Assembly: GCF_011077955.1 (NCBI RefSeq)
Contig: NZ_JAALBX010000001.1
Span: 248,001-312,000 of the forward strand
Source: Citrobacter freundii
GTDB taxonomy: Bacteria > Pseudomonadota > Gammaproteobacteria > Enterobacterales > Enterobacteriaceae
Direction of reading: 5' to 3'
DNA: 64,000 nucleotides
The position numbers were made by a program, and so were the translations under genes. The notes beneath the pieces were generated by a model. The model saw only the letters and a list, made by a program, of their open reading frames with translations, made no database searches and had not been told where the DNA came from. Positions 56,104-62,903 of this stretch are shown in pieces. Position 1 is the stretch's first letter. Every line of letters begins with the position of its first letter.

Positions 56104-56766
56104 ATGGAACTATTTACCCAATTATTGAACGCGCTGTGGAGTCAGGATTTCGAGACGCTGTCCAATCCGTCTATGGTGGGTATGCTTTACGTTGTGCTGT
56201 TTATGATCCTGTTTCTGGAAAATGGTCTGTTACCCGCCGCGTTTCTGCCGGGAGACAGTTTATTAGTGTTGGTGGGCGTGCTCATTGCGAAAGGCACCAT
56301 GGGCTTCCCGGAAACTATCTTGTTACTCACCGCCGCCGCAAGCCTTGGATGCTGGGTGAGCTATATTCAAGGGCGCTGGCTTGGCAATACGCGAATCGTG
56401 CAAAACTGGCTGTCGCATTTGCCAGCGCATTATCACCAGCGCGCCCATCACCTGTTTCATAAGCATGGCCTGTCGGCGCTGCTGATTGGCCGTTTTATCG
56501 CGTTTGTACGCACGCTGCTGCCCACCATTGCGGGCCTTTCGGGGCTTAGCAATACGCGTTTTCAGTTCTTTAACTGGATGAGCGGGCTGCTTTGGGTGCT
56601 GATCCTCACCTCGCTCGGCTATATGCTGGGCAAAACACCGGTGTTCCTGAAGTATGAAGATGCGCTGATGAGCTGTCTGATGCTGCTGCCGGTTGTGCTT
56701 CTGGTGATAGGCCTGGTGGGATCATTAGTAGTGTTATGGAAGAAAAAATACGGCAATCGAGGGTAA
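56104..56766 (+). CDS. yqjA: DedA-family membrane transporter YqjA
   Basis: DedA-family inner-membrane protein needed in E. coli for alkaline pH growth, envelope integrity and resistance to several drugs and cationic peptides. Its 220 residues equal the E. coli length. Conserved family features are [20 protein letters not shown] near 40-59 and the segment [22 protein letters not shown] near 126-147, with its essential arginines. Five or six hydrophobic helices. It lies 3 bp upstream of mzrA and is co-transcribed; in E. coli the pair belongs to the CpxR regulon. Confidence 0.96.
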   Translation: MELFTQLLNALWSQDFETLSNPSMVGMLYVVLFMILFLENGLLPAAFLPGDSLLVLVGVLIAKGTMGFPETILLLTAAASLGCWVSYIQGRWLGNTRIVQNWLSHLPAHYHQRAHHLFHKHGLSALLIGRFIAFVRTLLPTIAGLSGLSNTRFQFFNWMSGLLWVLILTSLGYMLGKTPVFLKYEDALMSCLMLLPVVLLVIGLVGSLVVLWKKKYGNRG

Positions 56767-56769
56767 AGG

Positions 56770-57147
56770 ATGCAACAAAAACAGTGGTTCAGGCACACTC
56801 TTGCCGCAGCGGGAGTTCTGCTTCTGATCACGCTCTGTGTAGCGCTTTCTACGCTACGCAATACGGAGTCTACGCTCGAAATCCGCGCGACGTCGCAAGG
56901 CGTCGCCATCCCGGATGGTTTCTCCGTCTGGCATCATCTTGACGCGAATGGCATTCGCTTTAACAGCATCACGCCGCAGGACGATATTCTGCTCATTAAG
57001 TTCGACTCCATCGCACAAAGTGAAGCCGCCAAAGAGGTGCTTTACCGTACACTTCCGCATGGCTTTATCATCGCTCAGCAAGAAGATGACAATACGGCGA
57101 CCAACTGGCTGCACCGTCTGCGTAGTGAATCTCACCGCTTAGGTTGA
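56770..57147 (+). CDS. mzrA: MzrA, modulator of EnvZ/OmpR
   Basis: Small single-span inner-membrane protein, known in E. coli as MzrA (YqjB), which binds EnvZ and shifts EnvZ/OmpR signalling, connecting it to CpxA. It has 125 residues (E. coli 127). A transmembrane helix lies at about 11-28 ([18 protein letters not shown]), and the rest is periplasmic ([33 protein letters not shown]). It follows yqjA by 3 bp. Confidence 0.94.
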   Translation: MQQKQWFRHTLAAAGVLLLITLCVALSTLRNTESTLEIRATSQGVAIPDGFSVWHHLDANGIRFNSITPQDDILLIKFDSIAQSEAAKEVLYRTLPHGFIIAQQEDDNTATNWLHRLRSESHRLG

Positions 57148-57293
57148 GACTTCCAGGATTCTGAATCTTTTCACATTCTTTGGGGTTTGCGTTATTACTA
57201 ACTATGCTTAGTAAGCGCAATCCAAAACCACTCGCGCCATGAATTAACTGGAACATTGCAGCGTTTCGCTGCATCACAATGGAAGGTCAGTCA

Positions 57294-57662
57294 ATGAATT
57301 ACCGCACTATCCTGGCATGCATTCTTTTCTCAACGACTGCGGGAGCACACGCCGCTTCGTTATGCCAGGAGAAGGAGCAGGAAATCCTTCGTGAAATAAG
57401 CTATGCCGAAAAGCACCATAACCAGAATCGCATCAATGGCCTGAACAAGGCGCTTAGTGAAGTTCGCGCCACCTGTTCAGACCGCGATTTACGCGCAAAG
57501 CATCAGCAGAAAATTGCCGAACAACACGCAGAGGTTTCTGAACGTCGCGCTGAATTAAAAGAGGCGCAACAAAGCGGCGACCGAGAAAAGATTTCTAAAC
57601 GCGAGCGTAAACTGAAAGAAGCTGAAGCGGATTTAAAAGCTTTGCAGGCTCGCGATTACTGA
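57294..57662 (+). CDS. yqjC: Periplasmic DUF1090 protein YqjC
   Basis: Exported helical protein of unknown function. The ATG at 57294, with GGAAGG 7 nt upstream, gives 122 residues, as in E. coli; a start at 57279 would bury this site. The signal peptide is about 1-20 (YRTILACILFSTTAGAHA). The mature part is almost wholly charged alpha-helix, probably coiled coil (KHQQKIAEQHAEVSERRAEL, REKISKRERKLKEAEADL). Two cysteines (SLCQEK, ATCSDR) may pair. First gene of the yqjCDEK cluster. Confidence 0.93.
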   Translation: MNYRTILACILFSTTAGAHAASLCQEKEQEILREISYAEKHHNQNRINGLNKALSEVRATCSDRDLRAKHQQKIAEQHAEVSERRAELKEAQQSGDREKISKRERKLKEAEADLKALQARDY

Positions 57663-57693
57663 GTTATCCCCTCACTCACTGGAGAGAAGAACT

Positions 57694-57996
57694 ATGTCTA
57701 AAGAGAATACCGACCATCTGCGCGCAGAACTGAAATCACTGGCGGACACACTCGAAGAAGTACTGAGTTCATCAAGTGATAAATCGAAAGAAGAGTTGAG
57801 CAAACTGCGCAGCAAAGCTGAGCGAGCATTAAAAGAGAGCCGCTACCGTCTGGGCGAAACCGGCGACGTCATCGCTGAACAGACCCGCGTAGCGGCGGCT
57901 CGCGCCGACGATTACGTGCGTGAAAACCCATGGACCGGCGTAGGTATTGGTGCGGCAGTAGGTGTCGTGCTGGGCGTACTTCTGTCGCGTCGTTAA
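57694..57996 (+). CDS. yqjD: Membrane-anchored ribosome-binding protein YqjD (DUF883)
   Basis: Tail-anchored inner-membrane protein that in E. coli binds 70S and 100S ribosomes in stationary phase under RpoS control. It has 100 residues (E. coli 101). The first 75 form a charged helix (LSKLRSKAERALKESRYRL). The last 20 form the membrane anchor WTGVGIGAAVGVVLGVLLSRR with its glycine zipper. A GGAGAG ribosome site precedes the ATG. yqjE starts one base after its stop. Confidence 0.94.
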   Translation: MSKENTDHLRAELKSLADTLEEVLSSSSDKSKEELSKLRSKAERALKESRYRLGETGDVIAEQTRVAAARADDYVRENPWTGVGIGAAVGVVLGVLLSRR

Positions 57997-57997
57997 T

Positions 57998-58396
57998 ATG
58001 GCAGAGTATCGTCAACCTCAAGGGCCGGGTAAAGGCGTTCTCGGCATCGGACAGCGCATCATCACCATCATGGTTGAGATGGTTGAAACGCGTGTGCGCC
58101 TGGCAGTAGTCGAGCTTGAAGAAGAAAAAGCCAATCTGGTGCAAATTCTTCTGATGCTCGGCATGACCATGCTGTTCGCGGCATTTGGGTTGATGAGCCT
58201 GATGGTACTGATTATCTGGGCAATCGATCCGCAATACCGCCTGAACGCGATGATAGCGACAACCGCCGTGCTACTGGTGCTGGCGCTTATCGGTGGCTTG
58301 ATGACGTTGCGTAAAGCACGTCGTTCAACGCTATTGCGCCACACCCGTAAAGAACTGGCGAACGATCGCGATTTACTGGAGGAAGATAAGTCATGA
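57998..58396 (+). CDS. yqjE: Inner-membrane protein YqjE (phage holin-like, DUF1469)
   Basis: The ATG at 57998 (MAEYRQPQGPGKGVLG) gives 132 residues (E. coli 134); a frame from 57962 lies inside yqjD. Two hydrophobic helices (about 45-68 and 80-100) are flanked by charged helices: VETRVRLAVVELEEEKANL before them and RKARRSTLLRHTRKELANDRDLLEED after. It belongs to the holin superfamily III-like group; function unknown. Its stop overlaps the yqjK start in an ATGA arrangement. Confidence 0.92.
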   Translation: MAEYRQPQGPGKGVLGIGQRIITIMVEMVETRVRLAVVELEEEKANLVQILLMLGMTMLFAAFGLMSLMVLIIWAIDPQYRLNAMIATTAVLLVLALIGGLMTLRKARRSTLLRHTRKELANDRDLLEEDKS

Positions 58397-58683
58397 GCAA
58401 GGCTGAACGCGATTTGCGTAAAGCCATGTTGATTACCCGCGTCCACCAGCAACGGCTCGACTTAGCGTCGAGCCGACGCGAATGGCTTGAGGTAACCGGC
58501 TCCTACGATCGCGGCTGGAACACCGTGTTAAGCCTGCGTTCGTGGCTGTTAGTGGGTAGCAGCATCGGCGCAATCTGGACTATCAAAAATCCTAACTTCC
58601 TGCTCCGCTGGGGTAAACGTGGATTTGCCGCCTGGAGTGCATGGCGACTTGTAAAAGCCACCATTAAAGATCAATCGCTTTAA
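58393..58683 (+). CDS. yqjK: YqjK-like protein
   Basis: Small protein of 96 residues (E. coli YqjK 99), unknown function. It is basic, with a helical N-terminal half (ERDLRKAMLITRVHQQRLDL) and one possible membrane segment (VLSLRSWLLVGSSIGAIWTI, near 44-63). It overlaps yqjE by 4 bp (ATGA), so translation is coupled. A perfect 11-bp-stem hairpin follows the stop codon. Confidence 0.9.
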   Translation: MSKAERDLRKAMLITRVHQQRLDLASSRREWLEVTGSYDRGWNTVLSLRSWLLVGSSIGAIWTIKNPNFLLRWGKRGFAAWSAWRLVKATIKDQSL

Positions 58684-58693
58684 GCTTTCCCCC

Positions 58694-58720
58694 GTTCCCT
58701 CTTAGCGATTAAGAGGGAAC
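58694..58720 (+). terminator. Hairpin terminator after yqjK
   Basis: Perfect inverted repeat GTTCCCTCTTA (58694-58704) / TAAGAGGGAAC (58710-58720), loop GCGAT, 10 bp after the yqjK stop. No T-run, so possibly Rho-assisted or a stabilising stem. Confidence 0.65.
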
Positions 58721-58879
58721 AATTATCCCTCAGTATATTTGAATTACTTCGACAGTTTTCCTTGCTTACAATCATTCTCCCACCCGTCTATTATCCATTT
58801 CAACGACCGACAAGGCCGAAACCCCTGAAAATACTGGTGCTAACACACAGCCCAAAGACGGAATTCTGGAGAGAGTAAA

Positions 58880-59272
58880 ATGAAAAAAATTGAAGATGTT
58901 GGGATCCTGATTGCACGCATCCTGATGCCTGTTCTGTTTATCACCGCAGGCTGGAGCAAAATCAGCGGTTACGCTGGCACCCAACAATATATGGAAGCGA
59001 TGGGCGTACCGGGCTTTATGTTGCCGTTAGTTATCCTGCTTGAATTAGGCGGCGGCCTTGCGATCTTGTTCGGTTTCCTGACCCGTACCACCGCTATCAT
59101 CACCGCAGTGTTTACGCTGCTGACCGCGTTCTTGTTTCACAGCAACTTCGCCGAAGGCGTGAACTCGCTGATGTTTATGAAAAACCTCAGTATTTCAGGT
59201 GGCTTCCTGCTGCTCGCCCTTATCGGTCCTGGCGCGTTCAGCATTGACCGCGTACTGAATAAAAAGTGGTAA
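58880..59272 (+). CDS. yqjF: DoxX-family membrane protein YqjF
   Basis: Membrane protein of the DoxX family with 130 residues, the E. coli length, and four hydrophobic helices. The opening segment GILIARILMPVLFITAGWSKISGYAGT is typical. In E. coli yqjF responds to nitroaromatic and quinone-type compounds through the regulator YhaJ, whose gene lies at 60958. The neighbour yqjG encodes a quinone-conjugate reductase, pointing to a shared role in quinone detoxification. A GGAGAGAG ribosome site precedes the ATG. Confidence 0.94.
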   Translation: MKKIEDVGILIARILMPVLFITAGWSKISGYAGTQQYMEAMGVPGFMLPLVILLELGGGLAILFGFLTRTTAIITAVFTLLTAFLFHSNFAEGVNSLMFMKNLSISGGFLLLALIGPGAFSIDRVLNKKW

Positions 59273-59346
59273 GCATGCTGTAGCCGGTATCCTCGCGTCG
59301 CCGGGTCGTTAGCCGCGACGCGAAGGATTAAGGGTATATAATTAAT

Positions 59347-59375
59347 AAAAAAGCGAGGCTATTTCCTCGCTTTTT
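59347..59375 (+). terminator. Intrinsic terminator between yqjF and yqjG
   Basis: AAAAAGCGAGG (59348-59358) / CCTCGCTTTTT (59365-59375) with a six-base loop and a T-run. It ends just 20 bp before the yqjG start codon, so yqjG either has a promoter overlapping this hairpin or is expressed by read-through. Confidence 0.85.
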
Positions 59376-59395
59376 CCATTCAGAGGAGGAGCAAA

Positions 59396-60382
59396 ATGGG
59401 ACAACTCGTTGACGGCGTCTGGCACGATACGTGGTATGACACGGCCTCTACAGGCGGACGTTTTAAACGCTCCGAATCGGCGTTTCGCAACTGGCTGACC
59501 GCCGATGGCGCGCCCGGACCAAACGGGAAAGGCGGTTTTGCCGCTGAGAAAGACCGTTACCATCTTTATGTCTCCCTCGCCTGCCCCTGGGCGCACCGAA
59601 CCCTGATAATGCGCGCCCTCAAAGGGCTGGAATCATTCATTTCCGTTTCTGTGGTTCACCCTTTAATGCTGGAAAACGGCTGGACGTTTGGGAAAGATTT
59701 TCCCGATGCGACGGGCGACACGCTTTACGATCATCAGTTCTTGTACCAACTCTACCTGCATGCCGATCCGCACTACAGCGGGCGCGTAACCGTCCCGGTG
59801 TTGTGGGATAAAAAGAACGAGACCATCGTCAGTAACGAATCCGCAGAAATCATCCGCATGCTGAACAGCGCTTTTGACGCGCATGGCGCACGCGCGGGTG
59901 ATTACTATCCCCCGAACCTGCGTGAAAAAATCGATGAGCTGAACGGCTGGATTTACGACAATGTGAACAATGGCGTGTATAAAGCCGGTTTCGCCACAAG
60001 CCAGGAAGCCTACGATGAAGCGGTGGAAAACGTCTTTTCGCATCTGGAGCGGCTGGAGCAGATTTTAGGCCGCCACCGTTACCTCACCGGCGATCGGCTG
60101 ACCGAAGCGGACATTCGCCTGTGGACGACGCTTGTGCGTTTCGACCCGGTGTATGTCACTCATTTCAAATGTGATAAATACCGTATCAGCGATTACCTGA
60201 ATTTATACGGTTTCCTGCGGGATATTTACCAGATGCCCGGTATCGCGGAAACGGTAAATATGGCCCATATCCGCAATCATTATTATCGCAGCCACAAAAC
60301 CATTAACCCTACCGGCATCATTTCGATTGGACCGATGCAGGATCTTAGCGAACCGCACGGACGCGATGAGCGTTTTCGCTAG
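59396..60382 (+). CDS. yqjG: Glutathionyl-hydroquinone reductase YqjG
   Basis: Xi-class glutathione transferase that reduces glutathionyl-hydroquinones back to hydroquinones. Its 328 residues equal the E. coli length. The catalytic cysteine is C63 in the SLACPWAHR motif. The thioredoxin-like half includes TVPVLWDKKNETIVSNESAEIIRML near 138-162. The helical C-terminal half carries GDRLTEADIRLWTTLVRFD near 233-251. A strong GAGGAGG ribosome site is present. A UUCG-loop terminator follows. Confidence 0.96.
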   Translation: MGQLVDGVWHDTWYDTASTGGRFKRSESAFRNWLTADGAPGPNGKGGFAAEKDRYHLYVSLACPWAHRTLIMRALKGLESFISVSVVHPLMLENGWTFGKDFPDATGDTLYDHQFLYQLYLHADPHYSGRVTVPVLWDKKNETIVSNESAEIIRMLNSAFDAHGARAGDYYPPNLREKIDELNGWIYDNVNNGVYKAGFATSQEAYDEAVENVFSHLERLEQILGRHRYLTGDRLTEADIRLWTTLVRFDPVYVTHFKCDKYRISDYLNLYGFLRDIYQMPGIAETVNMAHIRNHYYRSHKTINPTGIISIGPMQDLSEPHGRDERFR

Positions 60383-60390
60383 TCATTAAG

Positions 60391-60414
60391 GGCATCCTTC
60401 GGGATGCCTTTTTT
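60391..60414 (+). terminator. Terminator after yqjG
   Basis: GGCATCC (60391-60397) TTCG GGATGCC (60402-60408), followed by six T residues. Strong intrinsic terminator with a UUCG tetraloop. Confidence 0.95.
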
Positions 60415-60564
60415 GTCAAAGACAGCCACGAGCCGCCGGACCTGCCACGTATCACCGGACTGTCACATTCCCATAAAGAATATTTACCAGTCATTAATTC
60501 ACGGCTATTCTTGAATTGATCGCTTACAAAACAAGTGATTATTGCTCAGAGAGGCGCAGAACTG

Positions 60565-60930
60565 ATGGACTGGTATTTTAAAGTAATTCGCAACTATGTT
60601 GGATTTGGTGGCCGCGCGCGTCGCAAAGAGTACTGGATGTTTGTGCTGGTCAACGTCATTTTAACGGGTGTGTTAAGCGTTCTGGATAACCTTCTCGGCT
60701 TTCAACTGGACAGCGGCGAAGGGATCCTGGCGAGTCTTTACGGCTTGCTGGTTTTTCTGCCGTGGTGGGCGGTGCAATTCCGACGTTTGCACGATACGGA
60801 CCGTTCAGCCTGGTGGCTGTTGCTGCTGCTTATTCCCATTATCGGCTGGTTAGTGATTTTTGTGTTCAACTGTCAGCGGGGCACGCCGGGCGAAAACCGT
60901 TTCGGGCCGGATCCGATTCATCATCCTTAA
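60565..60930 (+). CDS. yhaH: DUF805 inner-membrane protein YhaH
   Basis: Small membrane protein of the DUF805 family, unknown function. The ATG at 60565 (MDWYFKVIRNYVGFGGRARR) gives 121 residues, the E. coli length; a GTG at 60535 is in frame but the extra residues are not conserved. It has three hydrophobic helices. The family signature RARRKEYWMF, WWAVQFRRLHDTDRSAWW and the C-terminal GTPGENRFGPDP are all present. In E. coli yhaI follows; here only a 27-bp gap separates it from the convergent yhaJ. Confidence 0.93.
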   Translation: MDWYFKVIRNYVGFGGRARRKEYWMFVLVNVILTGVLSVLDNLLGFQLDSGEGILASLYGLLVFLPWWAVQFRRLHDTDRSAWWLLLLLIPIIGWLVIFVFNCQRGTPGENRFGPDPIHHP

Positions 60931-60957
60931 TGGCCGCAGTGCGGCCATTCAGTTTCT

Positions 60958-61860
60958 TTATGCGCGACGAGGTGAAAAAAGCTTGGGGATCTCACGCAGA
61001 CACCAGGCTTTTGCTTCACCCATGCTGTCGCGTCGCCACGCCATAATAATATCAATTTCATGGGTGGATTCTGGGCTCACCACGCGCAGCCGCCCTTCTG
61101 CGATATCTTGCTCTACCAGCGGATAGGGCATAGTCGCCACACCCATTCCCGCCAGTAATGCCTGACGTTTGTCTTCAATAGAGCTCACGGTCAGGCGCGG
61201 TTGCTTATCCAGCAGTTGTACCGTCAGCACCGGACGTTCCCGCGCGGTATCCGCCACCGCTACGCCACGGTATTTCACTCGAGTGACTTCAGACAGCGGC
61301 TCCGGCTCCTGATGAATCGGGTGATTCGGTGCGGCGACATACACGTTCATCAGGCTATACAGCTTGCGGGAGTTGATTTCAGAGGAGGAGCGAAAGTGCA
61401 TATCCGGCGCAATCACAATGTCGGCACGCCCCTGCTCCAGCCGTTCCCAGGCGCCCGCCAGCACTTCAGTGATAAGGGATAATTGGGTATTGGCTTTCTC
61501 CGACAGTTTATCCACCAGCGGAAACAGGGCAGCGGTCGGGATCAGCGCTTCGGCCACAATGGTGAGATGGGTCTCCCACCCACGCGCCAGCGCTTCGGCG
61601 TCGGTGGTGAGCTTATCGGCTGCCTCAAGCAACACGCGTCCGCGCTCCAGCAGCATACGGCCCACATTGGTGAACTTAGTGCGATGCCCGGAACGGTCAA
61701 AGAGCACGACATCCAGCTCTTCTTCCAGCTTTTGCATGGTGTAGCTCAGCGCAGACGGAACGCGGCCCAGTTCATCCGCCGCGGCGGCGAAACTCCCGCG
61801 CCGGTCAATGGCGTCCATCACGCGCAACGCTTCAAGCGTCAATGCTCTTTCTTTAGACAT
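60958..61860 (-). CDS. yhaJ: LysR-family regulator YhaJ
   Basis: LysR-type regulator of 300 residues (E. coli 298). The N-terminal helix-turn-helix is LEALRVMDAIDRRGSFAAAADELGRVPSALSYTMQKLEEEL (about 9-49), followed by a two-lobed effector domain from about 95. E. coli YhaJ activates yqjF in response to 2,4-dinitrotoluene-type compounds and has been tied to virulence gene control in pathogenic strains. It is divergent from yhaK across 104 bp. Confidence 0.95.
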   Translation of the reverse strand: MSKERALTLEALRVMDAIDRRGSFAAAADELGRVPSALSYTMQKLEEELDVVLFDRSGHRTKFTNVGRMLLERGRVLLEAADKLTTDAEALARGWETHLTIVAEALIPTAALFPLVDKLSEKANTQLSLITEVLAGAWERLEQGRADIVIAPDMHFRSSSEINSRKLYSLMNVYVAAPNHPIHQEPEPLSEVTRVKYRGVAVADTARERPVLTVQLLDKQPRLTVSSIEDKRQALLAGMGVATMPYPLVEQDIAEGRLRVVSPESTHEIDIIMAWRRDSMGEAKAWCLREIPKLFSPRRA

Positions 61861-61964
61861 CAGGTTCTCATTCAGGAAATTTGAACATACCCAGCAGATT
61901 AACTGGCTAACAATGCAGCGTCCAGAGACTTAACATAAAAGCTCGTAAAGAGAGGTCAAGAACT

Positions 61965-62666
61965 ATGATTATCACGAGAACAGCCAAACAGTGCGGGCAA
62001 GCTGACTATGGTTGGCTGCAAGCTCGCTACACCTTCTCCTTTGGACACTACTTCGATCCAAAATTACTGGGTTTCGCATCGTTACGGGTGCTGAACCAGG
62101 AAGTGTTAGCGCCAGGGGCATCCTTCCAGCCACGTACCTTCCCGAAAGTCGATATCCTGAACATCATTCTGGATGGCGACGCCGAGTATCGCGACAGCGA
62201 AGGTAATCATGTGCGCGCGTCTGCCGGCGAGGTGTTATTACTCTCTACCCAGCAGGGCGTGAGCTACAGCGAGCACAACCTGAATAAGGACCGTCCTCTG
62301 ACGCGGATGCAGCTCTGGTTCGATGCGTGCCCGGAACGGGAAAACCCGCTCATTCAGAAAATTAACATTCTGCCGCAAGCGTCCCAACTGCTGGCCTCGC
62401 CAGACGGCAACGATAATAGTCTACAACTGCGCCAGCAGGCGTGGCTGTACCATATCGATTTATGCGCCGGGGAAAGCCTGTCGTTCCCGTTGCAGGGCGC
62501 ACGTGCCTATTTACAGTCAATCCATGGCACAGTGCATGCGGTTTCCTGTGGTGACGAAAAACAGAGTTTAACCTGCGGCGATGGCGCATTTATTCGTGAT
62601 GAAAGTAACGTAACGCTGGTTGCCGATTCACCGCTGCGCGCATTACTGATAGATTTGCCGGTGTAG
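61965..62666 (+). CDS. yhaK: Pirin-family bicupin protein YhaK
   Basis: Redox-sensitive bicupin related to pirins, 233 residues as in E. coli. The first cupin carries FSFGHYFDPKLLGF near 22-35 and VLAPGASFQPRTFPKVDILNIILDGDAEYRDSEG near 46-79. The second spans about 145-230. Pirins can act as quercetinases, and YhaK has been proposed as a sensor of oxidative or nitrosative stress. It is divergent from the regulator yhaJ, which may control it. yhaL follows 20 bp downstream. Confidence 0.94.
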   Translation: MIITRTAKQCGQADYGWLQARYTFSFGHYFDPKLLGFASLRVLNQEVLAPGASFQPRTFPKVDILNIILDGDAEYRDSEGNHVRASAGEVLLLSTQQGVSYSEHNLNKDRPLTRMQLWFDACPERENPLIQKINILPQASQLLASPDGNDNSLQLRQQAWLYHIDLCAGESLSFPLQGARAYLQSIHGTVHAVSCGDEKQSLTCGDGAFIRDESNVTLVADSPLRALLIDLPV

Positions 62667-62686
62667 CACTTCCCAGGACGATGGTG

Positions 62687-62851
62687 ATGACCCATAAAAA
62701 AAGAACCATGGCGCCGCGTAAAGCAACGCCTGAGCCAGACGGAAAGCCGACTGTCGTGAAAGCCCCTTTATGGGGTTACGAAGAGATGTTGACCGAGCTG
62801 GAAGCGATTGTCAGCGATGCTGAAAAGCGCCTTGAAGAAGAAGAACTGTAA
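62687..62851 (+). CDS. yhaL: Small protein YhaL
   Basis: A 54-residue gene of the E. coli length. The ATG at 62687 has AGGA 8 nt upstream; another ATG at 62681 would put the ribosome site only 2 nt away. The N-terminal half is basic and proline-rich (THKKRTMAPRKATPEPDGK). The C-terminal half is the conserved acidic helix YEEMLTELEAIVSDAEKRLEEEEL. Unknown function. Probably co-transcribed with yhaK. Confidence 0.87.
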   Translation: MTHKKRTMAPRKATPEPDGKPTVVKAPLWGYEEMLTELEAIVSDAEKRLEEEEL

Positions 62852-62856
62852 AATTC

Positions 62857-62884
62857 AAAACCCCGCCGCAGCGGGGTTTTTTAT
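62857..62884 (+). terminator. Terminator after yhaL
   Basis: Perfect 10-bp inverted repeat AAAACCCCGC (62857-62866) / GCGGGGTTTT (62871-62880), followed by TT. A strong intrinsic terminator that may also serve the convergent gene at 62904. Confidence 0.93.
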
Positions 62885-62903
62885 TGCAGGACTGGCCCTT
62901 GGA

